A DNA stretch of 64,000 bases from an uncultured beta proteobacterium (GTDB lineage Bacteria; Pseudomonadota; Gammaproteobacteria; Burkholderiales; Burkholderiaceae): NCBI GenBank assembly GCA_903892315.1, contig CAITHY010000087.1, positions 1-64,000 of the forward strand, written 5' to 3'. Of the stretch, positions 28,540-36,198 are shown piece after piece (position 1 is the first letter of the stretch; every line of letters begins with the position of its first letter). The notes under the pieces are model-generated. The model had not been told where the DNA came from. It searched no databases and was given only the letters and a program-made list of their open reading frames with translations. Made by a program: the position numbers and the translations under genes.

Positions 28540-29475
28540 TCAATTAAGTAATTTTGGATTCACACAGTTAACTGGAAGCGCATAGTGCCCATTGAATCCG
28601 GGCGCAAATCCGGAGCATTGAATTTTTACCAGCGTGCCATCTACAGCCTTTAGATCGGCACCCCCAAAAAGAGCTATGATCCCCACATTCAAAACTTCAC
28701 CGGCCGTCTCATCTTGACTATCCTTAGCAAAATTCACCTTGTTAGCCAATTCAATGCGCTTATAGGAAGTCCTAGTTTCATTACCGTTAAAGCAACAGTT
28801 CATAAAAGTGGATGTTTGAATGACCCCCTCCAACACCGCTGGTGAACCCCATTGCATAGTTTTATTTGTTAAAGAGGATTGTTTTTCTTTTGCCGCTTGC
28901 AAATCAAAGTATGTCTTACAGGCTTGCTGAAAGGCTGCCTGACTTTCGGGTTCATCACTGAGGCTGGATTTAGTTTTAGACGCATCAAAAGCATCCCCAG
29001 AAACCTTATTTCCAACTCCCATTTCGCCAGTCATAAATGCAAGAGACTTAATGGCTGCCATTCTTTGCGAACAAAAAAATTCGCGCTCTTGAACAATAGA
29101 TTTATATTTCAAGCCATTTAGCTTCGGATCCTGCAATATTTGCGCAGCATCAATTAAACGGGGAGAGCTTGTGACGGTAGTGGCAAATGCACTAGAGCCT
29201 CCATCAACATCTTTAATTGAATTGAGATCAATATACGTGCTAAATCCAGTCTGGGCATTACTAAATAAAAGCTTCCAGTTGGGGGTTTGCGGAACTTTTT
29301 TATTATCACTATTTGAGCTAAGTATTCCCCATAGCCCAACCAAAAGTACTATAAGGCCTCCAAATATCAAAGACTTCTTGAAATACGATGGCTTAATAGG
29401 TATGCCGCACTTTGGACACGTCTTAGCTTCAGAACTAACATCGTTACCGCACTCGCGACATTTAATTAAAGCCAT
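28540..29475 (-). CDS. Zinc-ribbon membrane protein with Adhesin_E-like domain
   Basis: 311 residues; AGGGG lies 8 nt before the ATG. The N-terminal zinc ribbon has two Cys pairs (CREC and CPKC). A single membrane helix follows at about 33-50. An extracytoplasmic domain then begins WKLLFSNAQTGFSTYIDLNSIK and contains FFCSQRMAAIKSLAFMTG, resembling surface-adhesin-E-type domains, and a second, unrecognised C-terminal part has a CC pair. No function can be assigned. It is 75 bp from the AbiH gene on the same strand and may be co-transcribed with it. Confidence 0.6.
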   Translation of the reverse strand: MALIKCRECGNDVSSEAKTCPKCGIPIKPSYFKKSLIFGGLIVLLVGLWGILSSNSDNKKVPQTPNWKLLFSNAQTGFSTYIDLNSIKDVDGGSSAFATTVTSSPRLIDAAQILQDPKLNGLKYKSIVQEREFFCSQRMAAIKSLAFMTGEMGVGNKVSGDAFDASKTKSSLSDEPESQAAFQQACKTYFDLQAAKEKQSSLTNKTMQWGSPAVLEGVIQTSTFMNCCFNGNETRTSYKRIELANKVNFAKDSQDETAGEVLNVGIIALFGGADLKAVDGTLVKIQCSGFAPGFNGHYALPVNCVNPKLLN

Positions 29476-29531
29476 ATAAACCCCTAAATAACGATAATGA
29501 TTAGCACTAATTTATCAGATTATTTGCTATC

Positions 29532-29584
29532 CAAGTGTCGGGTTTCCGGACACTTGTCTACAAAGAATGTCGGGTAGCCCGACA
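29532..29584. repeat. Composite palindrome, copy 2
   Basis: The first palindrome, 29532-29555, has arms CAAGTGTC and GACACTTG. The second, 29568-29584, is a perfect inverted repeat with arms TGTCGGG and CCCGACA around TAG. Same two-part layout as at 27541-27588 and 36011-36089. It lies between two divergent genes. Neither hairpin has a U-tract, so these are not standard terminators. Confidence 0.75.
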
Positions 29585-29650
29585 AAATCTCTTTATTCAT
29601 AACCTTGCCTGTGATAGCCTGGATTCAATTAACTTAGCTAGAACTTAATC

Positions 29651-30139
29651 ATGGCAGAACGCATATTCGGTGATATTCAAGACATTCCAGTGGGCTCTAC
29701 TTTTGCTACCAGAAAGGAAGCTGCAGCAGCTGGGGTTCACAAACCTCTTCAGGCAGGCATTTCTGGATCGAAAGATGAGGGTGCAGATTCAATCGTTATC
29801 TCTGGTGGCTATGAGGATGACTTTGATAGTGGCGATGAAATCATTTATACGGGCGAAGGCGGGCAAGACGACAAAGGTCGCCATATAGCTAATCAAGAAT
29901 TAACTAGAGGAAACCTAGCTTTAGCAAAAAGTGAAATTGATGCCTTACCTGTCCGCGTGATTCGCGGCGCCGACAAAAAGAACCCATATGCCCCTGAAAC
30001 TGGCTATAGATACGATGGGCTATATCGAGTTGATATCCATGCCCATATGCCTCTTGCTTCATATAGTTCAACCCTGGGTAATTGGATTCAAACTCTTTTT
30101 CCAATCTGTCTTGAGCGCCTTTTTCATAAGCTGCATTGA
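29651..30139 (+). pseudogene. Truncated SRA-YDG domain protein (modified-DNA recognition)
   Basis: Residues 1-128 are an SRA/YDG domain: FGDIQDIPVGSTFATRKE, AGVHKPLQAGISGS, IVISGGYEDDFDSGDEIIYT, NLALAKS, LPVRVIRG and GYRYDGLYRVD. Bacterial SRA proteins bind modified cytosines and usually carry a C-terminal HNH nuclease (type IV restriction). Here the conserved reading stops at D128 (base 30034), and the last 34 codons are antisense to the facing gene. The end of the SRA fold and any nuclease are missing. Probably a deletion relic with no restriction activity. Confidence 0.8.
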
Positions 30140-30551
30140 GCCTAGCTACCAAATAAGGCTCATAGATTTCCCAATAAACCCTTCCATCTTCAGTGAGCAA
30201 TAAATTTAAATACTCATCCTCCAAATCAAATCCACGTTGATATGCCTCTTCATTAGTAATTTGACCCTCTAATAAGATTTGAGTTTGCTTTTGTAGTTCT
30301 TCAAGACGGTCAGACTCGGCCCTCATTGCTTCTTCATGATTTGCACTTGCCTGCCACTTTGCAGCTCGAACCTCATCAAGGTGTCGCTCTGCTGCCCGAG
30401 CGGCTTCTCTTGCACTTTCCTGAAGCTGTGGCACATTACTAGAACCAAAAATCGCTTGAAATAACTTATATGCCTGAGCTTGATTCTGGGCGTAAAGAAT
30501 TGTTTCCACCCACATTCCGGCTGCATTAACAGTTGCTTTATATCGTTTCAT
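29904..30551 (-). CDS. Uncharacterised coiled-coil protein, C terminus lost at a junction
   Basis: 215 residues, not recognised. Residues 1-45 form a compact start (MKRYKATVNAAGMWVETILY). Residues 46-100 are rich in Ala, Glu and Arg and predict a long helix or coiled coil. Residues 105-172 are acidic and aromatic. From about residue 173 the frame runs antisense through the SRA fragment, so the native end is probably lost at base ~30034. It starts 4 bp after the DUF6641-like gene and is likely co-transcribed with it. Confidence 0.55.
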   Translation of the reverse strand: MKRYKATVNAAGMWVETILYAQNQAQAYKLFQAIFGSSNVPQLQESAREAARAAERHLDEVRAAKWQASANHEEAMRAESDRLEELQKQTQILLEGQITNEEAYQRGFDLEDEYLNLLLTEDGRVYWEIYEPYLVARLNAAYEKGAQDRLEKEFESNYPGLNYMKQEAYGHGYQLDIAHRIYSQFQGHMGSFCRRRESRGQVRHQFHFLLKLGFL

Positions 30552-30555
30552 AAAG

Positions 30556-31278
30556 TTATTTAGTTAAAAATTCAAGACGATCTCTGAGTCCTTCGTTATC
30601 TAGCTCCTCAAGTCTAAGTGGATTAACCTGATCAATCCTTCCGTTGGCAACCTCATTTTTTATACGAATTTCATCCGCAATAACTTGGCTCTGTATTCTG
30701 CTTCCGCTAAACCGCCTATTGCAGGAGTAAAAGTCTCGTCCTTTAGCTGTTGCTAAAAAGCTATCCCCACTTTTAAGCGCCTCAATGTATTCGAGGCAAC
30801 GATCATTCCACGTCTTATTTAAATCCCGAATAACTTCGTTTCGGATAAATCCACTCCTTAATCCCGCACTAGCAGCCTCAATCTGCTGATCGAGCTCCCC
30901 TGCTTCTACTGCAGTCTTGATTGACTCCAGGGCTTTAATCAAAGCCTCACCGCTAGCCACTTCTACGCTGGGTTTGCCTTTGGCTAGTTCCAGAGTCCAA
31001 CTGCCGTACTTAACCGATACACAAACTTTTCCCTCATCGCTCTGAAACCACCAGGGCTTAATACGTTTAGGCAATTCCACTTGCTTACGTAGTCCCGTTT
31101 CACGATCTTTTACGGTTTTGTACTTCATCACCACAAAAGGTTTGCCATCTAATTGACTCTTAGCTAACTGGATCTGCTCCCACAATTTTGATGACAGCTT
31201 GTTTCTACGAATAACGATCGCTGGCATATTACGAGGCTTTTTGACTGCAACTAGCTTGAGATGACTTAATTGGCTCAT
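30556..31278 (-). CDS. DUF6641-like protein of mobile elements
   Basis: 240 residues. The N-terminal block (SHLKLVAVKKPRNMPAIVIRRNKL), the ETGLRKQVELPKRIKPWWF stretch and the following KVCVSVKYG strand resemble DUF6641 proteins found on Burkholderiales plasmids and islands; this is recognition by memory and needs a search. Function unknown. It is transcribed away from the iteron-like array at 31421-31600, with AAGGAG just before the start. Confidence 0.55.
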   Translation of the reverse strand: MSQLSHLKLVAVKKPRNMPAIVIRRNKLSSKLWEQIQLAKSQLDGKPFVVMKYKTVKDRETGLRKQVELPKRIKPWWFQSDEGKVCVSVKYGSWTLELAKGKPSVEVASGEALIKALESIKTAVEAGELDQQIEAASAGLRSGFIRNEVIRDLNKTWNDRCLEYIEALKSGDSFLATAKGRDFYSCNRRFSGSRIQSQVIADEIRIKNEVANGRIDQVNPLRLEELDNEGLRDRLEFLTK

Positions 31279-31420
31279 TTGATTTCTCCTTGTTTGTTAA
31301 TGGGCTCAATTAGTTTGTTTTCGAATTGGAATTTGGGCGACCTCTTTTTATCTCGTTGGCAAATTGGCTAATTTTGGATAGAAAAAATATGGTTTTTCTT
31401 TATCAGGACTAAATATTTAC

Positions 31421-31600
31421 GAGTCGCGTAATGAGTTGCATTGAGTTGCAAATGAGATGCGAGAAAGAAATAAGTTGCAGTAAGAGATGCAGTTAGTTGC
31501 TGTATTGGGGACAAATGAGTAGCTCTGAACAGCAACTCACGCAACAGCAACTATCTTTTGTCTCTGCTACTCCCTGCATCTCAAAGCAACACCGCGACTC
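31421..31600. repeat. Iteron-like array of GAGTTGCA/GAGATGCA octamers with mirrored half
   Basis: Left half, forward: GAGTCGCG 31421, GAGTTGCA 31433 and 31443, GAGATGCG 31454, AAGTTGCA 31472, GAGATGCA 31484, TAGTTGCT 31494. Right half, inverted: AGCAACTC 31531, AGCAACTA 31546, TGCATCTC 31575, CGCGACTC 31593. Several spacings are 10-12 bp, one helical turn. The outermost pair (GAGTCGCG and CGCGACTC) is exactly complementary. It occupies the 348-bp gap between divergent genes. Likely a binding array for an element-encoded initiator or regulator; nothing else is visible in the gap. Confidence 0.75.
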
Positions 31601-31626
31601 CTTTCAATATTTAAAGGAGATAAAAA

Positions 31627-32160
31627 ATGAAAGAAATCACAGCCCGCTTATGGGAAAACAAACTATATGGAACTACCTTTGGCAAAGGTCAATATCGCAA
31701 AGCCATCTATAACGGAACATTAGAAGTTATTGATCCCTATGCCAAGTATTTAGTCGATTTTGAGGAAGTCGAGGCTTGGTTTCACTTTCCCAAGAGCCCA
31801 GTACATGTGGAGATGGCCAATCGCTTAAGTAATATCCCAGCAAATGAAGATGGAGTTTTAATGAGCTGGATCTATCGCTATGAAGCTGGCATTAAGAGTG
31901 CGGTGGAAGGCTACGCCGCTTTAGATACGAACTACAGCAGAATCACCATCCAAATCGATGATTCAGCTCATGGCATTAATGAATACTGGGAACTACCTGT
32001 TCGCAGCTGTATCGCCAGAATCCCTGGAAAACCCACCCCTGCATTGATAGCCACTACACAGTCGGAGCTAAATACCCCTCAAAAACCGTCTACAAACGGA
32101 GTATTTGTTGGTGGGTATAAGCAGGCACTTGAGAACCTAAAAAAGCACGCTATCCAGTAA
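31627..32160 (+). CDS. Uncharacterised island protein beside the iteron-like array
   Basis: 177 residues, family not recognised. A strong AAAGGAGA ribosome site lies 6 nt before the ATG, and expression is likely. The N-terminal half is mixed charged and aromatic (KLYGTTFGKGQYRKAIYNG, YAKYLVDFEEVEAWFHF). The last 40 residues are low-complexity Thr/Pro/Gln. No signal peptide or membrane helix. Its start is 27 bp from the last repeat of the array, so it may be controlled by, or bind, the array. Confidence 0.65.
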   Translation: MKEITARLWENKLYGTTFGKGQYRKAIYNGTLEVIDPYAKYLVDFEEVEAWFHFPKSPVHVEMANRLSNIPANEDGVLMSWIYRYEAGIKSAVEGYAALDTNYSRITIQIDDSAHGINEYWELPVRSCIARIPGKPTPALIATTQSELNTPQKPSTNGVFVGGYKQALENLKKHAIQ

Positions 32161-32248
32161 TTTGATGTGTTAGCTAGCTTCGTGGGATTTTGTTGTCTAA
32201 ATCCCACGATATTCGCAAGATTTTGCTAAATACATATAGAAAGAATGA

Positions 32249-32276
32249 GGTTAAGAAAATTCACATTTTCTTAACC
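32249..32276. repeat. Perfect inverted repeat upstream of the small recombinase
   Basis: A 12-bp perfect stem, GGTTAAGAAAAT/ATTTTCTTAACC, around TCAC. The arms TTAAGAAAA and TTTTCTTAA with a 6-bp spacer also have the layout of a tyrosine-recombinase core site. A similar pair lies just after the recombinase gene at 32954-32981. A separate hairpin (CGTGGGATTT/AAATCCCACG) at 32181-32208 may end transcription of the preceding gene. The rest of 32161-32390 is featureless. Confidence 0.6.
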
Positions 32277-32390
32277 CCTCCATAAGAATCAATGACTTAG
32301 CCAATTAACCCCATCTCAAACCAAGGTCGACCTTTTGCCAATAAGAAAACATACTTAAAACGCACTTTTTATTTATGAAGGATTACACAA

Positions 32391-32957
32391 ATGGCACAAG
32401 CAAAAACCTTATCTCAAGCAGAACTTGATCAAGTTCTTGAATACGTCGGCACCAAAAAATATGCATTACGCGATCGCGCAATAATTCTCACCAGCTTCTT
32501 AGGTGGCCTTCGGGTCGCAGAAATAGCCTCCTTAACCATGGGCGACGTAGTCAACCCAGATGGATCCATTAAGAACGAGATCCGCTTATCAGCAGCGCAA
32601 ACCAAGGGCAAATATCCCAGAACCGTCTTCGTTTCTCAACGCCTGCAGACTGAACTGGCTAATTACCTCACTACCAGGCATGCTAAAGGGGCTGATATTC
32701 CTTTCTTTCATACAGATAACCGACTGCGTTTTACCCCTAATGGCTTATGCGTTTGGTTTCATCAGCTCTATAAGAATGTCGGGATTAGCGGTGGTAGTAG
32801 CCACTCGGGAAGAAAATTCTTTATTACGACCCTGGCTAATAAAGGCATCGGCGTGCGAATCTTAGCCTCTCTTGCCGGCCATCGGTCCATTGCCGTAACC
32901 CAGCGGTACATCGATGTTAATGATGAGCAAAAAAGACAGGCCGTGGAACTTATTTAA
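32391..32957 (+). CDS. Small tyrosine recombinase (catalytic domain only)
   Basis: 188 residues, about the size of FimB/FimE. It consists of the catalytic domain with Arg in GGLRVAEIA, Lys in QTKGKYPR, H-x-x-R in SHSGRKFF, His in AGHRS and the Tyr nucleophile in QRYIDVN. The N-terminal core-binding domain of phage integrases is absent. It is flanked on both sides by TTAAGAAAA/TTTTCTTAA inverted repeats. It could act on local sites (inversion or resolution) or on the tRNA repeats; sequence alone does not decide. Confidence 0.85.
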   Translation: MAQAKTLSQAELDQVLEYVGTKKYALRDRAIILTSFLGGLRVAEIASLTMGDVVNPDGSIKNEIRLSAAQTKGKYPRTVFVSQRLQTELANYLTTRHAKGADIPFFHTDNRLRFTPNGLCVWFHQLYKNVGISGGSSHSGRKFFITTLANKGIGVRILASLAGHRSIAVTQRYIDVNDEQKRQAVELI

Positions 32958-32981
32958 GAAAATATTCTCATTTTTTCTTAA
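32954..32981. repeat. Inverted repeat at the recombinase stop codon
   Basis: Arms TTAAGAAAA and TTTTCTTAA, identical to those at 32251-32274 but with a 10-bp spacer. The recombinase stop codon lies in the left arm. T-rich sequence follows (32985-33000), so it may simply be the gene's intrinsic terminator. The remaining gap to 33231 is A/T-rich, with an AACCCAGTTGGGTT hairpin at about 33189-33202. Confidence 0.5.
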
Positions 32982-33231
32982 TCGATTTTTCAATTTTTTT
33001 TCAAAGAGAGTTTTTTGGTGATTTTTTCTCAAAAATAAAATCGCCCGCTAAGCCATTATCTATATGGCTCTAATTTTTTCGATTTTTGTGTCAAGGAAAT
33101 AAAACAACGCTCAAATTTGCGTGAAAAATACGAAAAAAAATATACTGCTCTCGTCAACTCAACAAAGCGCGCGCTGCATTAATCCTTTAAACCCAGTTGG
33201 GTTGACACTTAACTTAACTAAGGAGCAGCAC

Positions 33232-34008
33232 ATGAGAATCACAGCAAATCAAAAGCAAGAAATCGCCAGTGCCACACTGGTAAAACTCGATGCATTAGCA
33301 AGCCGTCGTCAAGTTTGGCAACGCGACTTTTATGACAAATCCAATAAAGGTCTGTATGCCCTGCTTTCCGAATGTCTTGGAATGTATTACGAGATCAAAG
33401 GTAGCTCAGCAGAAAAAGTCGTACTGGAGAGCATCAAGGCGACATTAGAGAGCCGTGGTGTGGTGGTGCAATCGAGCACTCCCGTACTGACACTCATTGT
33501 CAAATTCGTCTTTAATGCCGAGCGTCGTAGAGCGAGCAACTATTCCCGTGCATTACGGGTAGCGGCCAAAGAAGGAATCTCTGTAGGCAATTTTGCCGAA
33601 TGGGTAGCCAAAGTTGGTGGTATCGAGGAAGTGGCTGGTTCTAAAGGCATTACCGATGAAACCATCAAAAAACGCTCTCAGTTAGATGCCAAAGTAGCGG
33701 AAGTCAAGCAATTGCTTGTAAATCAATTGCAGCATCCTCTGGCTTTAGTGCCTAAAACAGCCTTAGCTCATCCAGCCGATTCTGCCGAATACACCTTACT
33801 CATTGGCAAGATGTTAGCCAGCGGACAAACGCAAGTCTTAAGCGTTGTGCCGGGCTCTTCTGGCGCCATGATTGAGCAAGCGATTCGTAAGATCGCACAA
33901 GAATTGCTCAATAAGGTCGATGAGCACATCAAAGCCCAAGCAGAACTAGCTGCGCAAGCGGCGATTACTGAAGCGGCTAATCAAGCTTACTTCAAAGAAA
34001 TGGCTTAA
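33232..34008 (+). CDS. Uncharacterised plasmid-type protein
   Basis: 258 residues from the ATG at 33232, which has AAGGAG upstream; an earlier GTG (33121) gives a 37-residue extension with no ribosome site. The protein looks wholly helical, soluble and Ala/Lys-rich, with blocks RRQVWQRDFYDKSNKGLYALL and KFVFNAERRRASNYSRAL. I do not recognise a family. It precedes the AAA+ ATPase gene on the same strand, separated by a hairpin, and may belong to the same replication or maintenance unit. Confidence 0.65.
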   Translation: MRITANQKQEIASATLVKLDALASRRQVWQRDFYDKSNKGLYALLSECLGMYYEIKGSSAEKVVLESIKATLESRGVVVQSSTPVLTLIVKFVFNAERRRASNYSRALRVAAKEGISVGNFAEWVAKVGGIEEVAGSKGITDETIKKRSQLDAKVAEVKQLLVNQLQHPLALVPKTALAHPADSAEYTLLIGKMLASGQTQVLSVVPGSSGAMIEQAIRKIAQELLNKVDEHIKAQAELAAQAAITEAANQAYFKEMA

Positions 34009-34025
34009 GCACTTGCAACCCTTGA

Positions 34026-34060
34026 CAGGGGTATGGGGCTCACTACCCCACCCCTGCTTT
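34026..34060 (+). terminator. Hairpin terminator or attenuator before the AAA+ gene
   Basis: A GC-rich stem CAGGGGTATGGGG/CCCCACCCCTG with loop CTCACTA, followed by CTTTT. It fills the 75-bp gap and would limit, not necessarily stop, read-through into the ATPase gene. Confidence 0.65.
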
Positions 34061-34083
34061 TACCCAAATAGAGAGGAATTACC

Positions 34084-34797
34084 ATGAGCTTCGCACTCAA
34101 ATATGCTCCCACATGCCTAAGTGATGTAGTGATTGGGAGTCAAACGCTTAAAAATCGTCTGGACGACTACATTCATGATCGGGACTTAAAACCACTAATC
34201 TTGCATGGCGGGGTAGGCACTGGCAAAACCACTATAGCCAACCTGCTACCGGATGCCATTGAAGGTAAACCCGCTGAAGTAACTCGCCTTAAAGCAGTGG
34301 AATTTAGTTCAGTAAACGATGTGACTGAGGTCTTTGGTGGACCACCCATGTTTTATAAACTCTTTACCACCAATGATCAAAAACGCACTTATGTTGTCTC
34401 CAATGAGCTTAACTTTACGCCAAAAGCAGCCATAGCCTTTAGAGATACCGTGGACGATATGATCAGTCACACTCAGTTCATTTTTACAACAAACTACATT
34501 GATCAGGTTGATATGGCTTTGCGTGATCGCAGTAACTGCATCGTTGTTCCACCGGTTACCGCAAAAGACTGGATCCCAAGAGCGCAATGGATCTTGCAAC
34601 AAGAAGGTATTGCTGTGCCAGATGATCAGTTAATGAAAATTTTGAGCACTCAACTACAAGTAAGTTCTAGTAATCGTAAGTTATTGGAACGCCTTGAAGA
34701 CTTTGTGCGATCAGTTCGCAATCCCCCGAGTAATCCAGGTGGAATTATTCAAGCAGAACCAACACCATTGCCCATTAACCCGATGATGGCGGCTTAA
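34084..34797 (+). CDS. Clamp-loader-like AAA+ ATPase
   Basis: 237 residues; AGAGGAA precedes the ATG. It opens like an RFC/DnaX-type loader (LKYAPTCLSDVVIGSQTLKNRL), with Walker A HGGVGTGKTT at 41-50. The Walker B position reads YVVSNELN, so the usual DE is replaced by NE. TTNYIDQVDMALRDRSNCI resembles the sensor-1 and arginine-finger region (sensor TTN, then R-D-R). No clamp-binding tail is evident. Viral and plasmid loaders of this size exist. Convergent with the large integrase; the two coding ends share an inverted repeat. Confidence 0.75.
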   Translation: MSFALKYAPTCLSDVVIGSQTLKNRLDDYIHDRDLKPLILHGGVGTGKTTIANLLPDAIEGKPAEVTRLKAVEFSSVNDVTEVFGGPPMFYKLFTTNDQKRTYVVSNELNFTPKAAIAFRDTVDDMISHTQFIFTTNYIDQVDMALRDRSNCIVVPPVTAKDWIPRAQWILQQEGIAVPDDQLMKILSTQLQVSSSNRKLLERLEDFVRSVRNPPSNPGGIIQAEPTPLPINPMMAA

Positions 34798-34823
34798 GCC
34801 AACTTGGCCGCTGCCATCATGGG
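34779..34823. repeat. Inverted repeat spanning the convergent gene ends
   Basis: ATGATGGCGGC (34783-34793) and GCCGCTGCCATCAT (34807-34820) pair with one bulge. It encodes the MMAA ends of both the AAA+ protein and the integrase, whose stop codons overlap by 4 bp. Possibly a bidirectional transcription barrier made of coding sequence; there is no U-tract. Confidence 0.6.
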
Positions 34824-36008
34824 GGTGAGCTTGGAGTAATGACGTTCAATCATGAGTGTAGAAGTACCCATTTGCCTAGCGAGGGTGTGTATATCAACAC
34901 CTTCCGCTAGTGCAAATGTGGCATAGGTATGGCGCAGGCTATACAGACTGCGATTGCGCCCTGCTACATCTTTGAGTAAACCGCATTCTTTTAATAAATT
35001 CTCAAACTGGGGGTTAAAGTTATAAGGCTGAATTCCCCTTGGAAAAGTAAAGATTAGCCGGTCTAACTTAGCAGCAATTACCTCTTCCAAATTCTTAAAG
35101 GGAAGTTGATGCCAGGTAATCAAACGCTCTAAAGCACTAATCACTAGATGTTTAGCAATCAGGTATCGGGGCCCTGTTTTTCCAGAAAGCCAGATCTTCA
35201 AATAACGCTGATCACCAATCCAATGCCACTGCAGATGCTTCCAGCGCATGGGGTTTAGCTCAGTTCCTGGCCTAGCTCCCGTATAGAGTAAGAATTCCAC
35301 ATAACAGCGGCATAGCTGCCTCATCTCTCTGGTCCTAGATGACCTACCTACTAATTCCCAACTGGGCATATAGGCCAAGAGTTGATCAATCTCTTCCTTA
35401 CTAAAAGCAGGCCTAGTTTGCCCTGGGGAGCCATGGGGATCCAATAACGGAACCCTGTAAGTATCGGCTATGAGGTTTTGCTCTCTAGCCAAGGCAATAA
35501 TACGGTTATAGGAAGTGGTATGGGTTCGTTTGGTGCTGGCTTGTGGATCTCTACCCATCTGCGATAAGCGCCAAGATTCAAAATCCTTAACCAACTCCGG
35601 TGTGATTTGATTGAGACTGTAATTACCAAAAAATGGAATAAGGTACTTGTTAAGCACAAACTTGTAGTCTTTAAATATTGCCTTTCCACTGCCTTCTTTT
35701 AAGGCAATATCCATTGACAATAAATCCTCAGTGGCTAACTGCTTAAACGACTTAGATTTGAGGCTTAATTCCTGGCTAATCTTAGCCATCGTTCGCTCAT
35801 ACAACGCTATTGATGATTCCTTAGCCTCCTCTATATCAGCCCGCCCAGTGCTAATGGAATGCCATTGGCCATTAGGTAGCTTAAAACGACATTGCCATTG
35901 GTTGCTGCCAGACCTCTTAAAAAGGCTTACTAGACCACTATGAATGGAGATTGCATCAGCAGATTGGGATGCACTAGATTTAAAGAAAAGCTGATTAAGA
36001 TTTTGCAT
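34794..36008 (-). CDS. Phage-type tyrosine integrase
   Basis: 404 residues: an N-terminal arm-type and SAM-like core-binding part (residues 1-180), then the catalytic domain. Catalytic residues: Arg in YTGARPGTELNPMRW, Lys in SGKTGPRYL, R-H in YSLRHTYATFAL, and Tyr in IERHYSKLT near the C terminus. It is the best candidate for the enzyme that placed segment 1 at tRNA-Lys, although it sits in the middle of the segment rather than next to the tRNA. A composite palindrome lies 2 bp upstream of its start. Confidence 0.9.
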   Translation of the reverse strand: MQNLNQLFFKSSASQSADAISIHSGLVSLFKRSGSNQWQCRFKLPNGQWHSISTGRADIEEAKESSIALYERTMAKISQELSLKSKSFKQLATEDLLSMDIALKEGSGKAIFKDYKFVLNKYLIPFFGNYSLNQITPELVKDFESWRLSQMGRDPQASTKRTHTTSYNRIIALAREQNLIADTYRVPLLDPHGSPGQTRPAFSKEEIDQLLAYMPSWELVGRSSRTREMRQLCRCYVEFLLYTGARPGTELNPMRWKHLQWHWIGDQRYLKIWLSGKTGPRYLIAKHLVISALERLITWHQLPFKNLEEVIAAKLDRLIFTFPRGIQPYNFNPQFENLLKECGLLKDVAGRNRSLYSLRHTYATFALAEGVDIHTLARQMGTSTLMIERHYSKLTPMMAAAKLA

Positions 36009-36010
36009 TC

Positions 36011-36106
36011 AAGTGTCGCGTTTCGCGACACTTGTAGCTTAACTTCGAATTAGAGTTTGCGCGACCTCTAGTTTTTCGGGTTAACCGACATCGCTGGATG
36101 AATTTA
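36011..36106. repeat. Composite palindrome, copy 3, upstream of the integrase
   Basis: 36011-36033 is a perfect inverted repeat with arms AAGTGTCGCG and CGCGACACTT around TTT. A second, TCGGGTTAACCGA-type palindrome lies at 36076-36089, and 36083-36106 is identical to 27581-27604. Being directly before the integrase start, it could be an operator; as a module border, it could be a recombination scar. The rest of 36107-36198 shows nothing. Confidence 0.75.
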
Positions 36107-36198
36107 GCGATGGACTGCTAACGACCCACAGCTGACCTTGGCCAGGCCGCTGGGGCTTGAACCCAATTTAGGCAATAGTGACGATACCGTTTCTTTCG

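Noticed and set aside
31421..31600. Possible CRISPR array
   Set aside because: The repeats are 8 bp at helical-turn spacing and partly inverted; no uniform 24-37-bp repeats with spacers exist anywhere in the window.
31497..31712. 71-residue open frame over the iteron-like array
   Set aside because: Overlaps the array and the well-supported start at 31627, in another frame and without a ribosome site.
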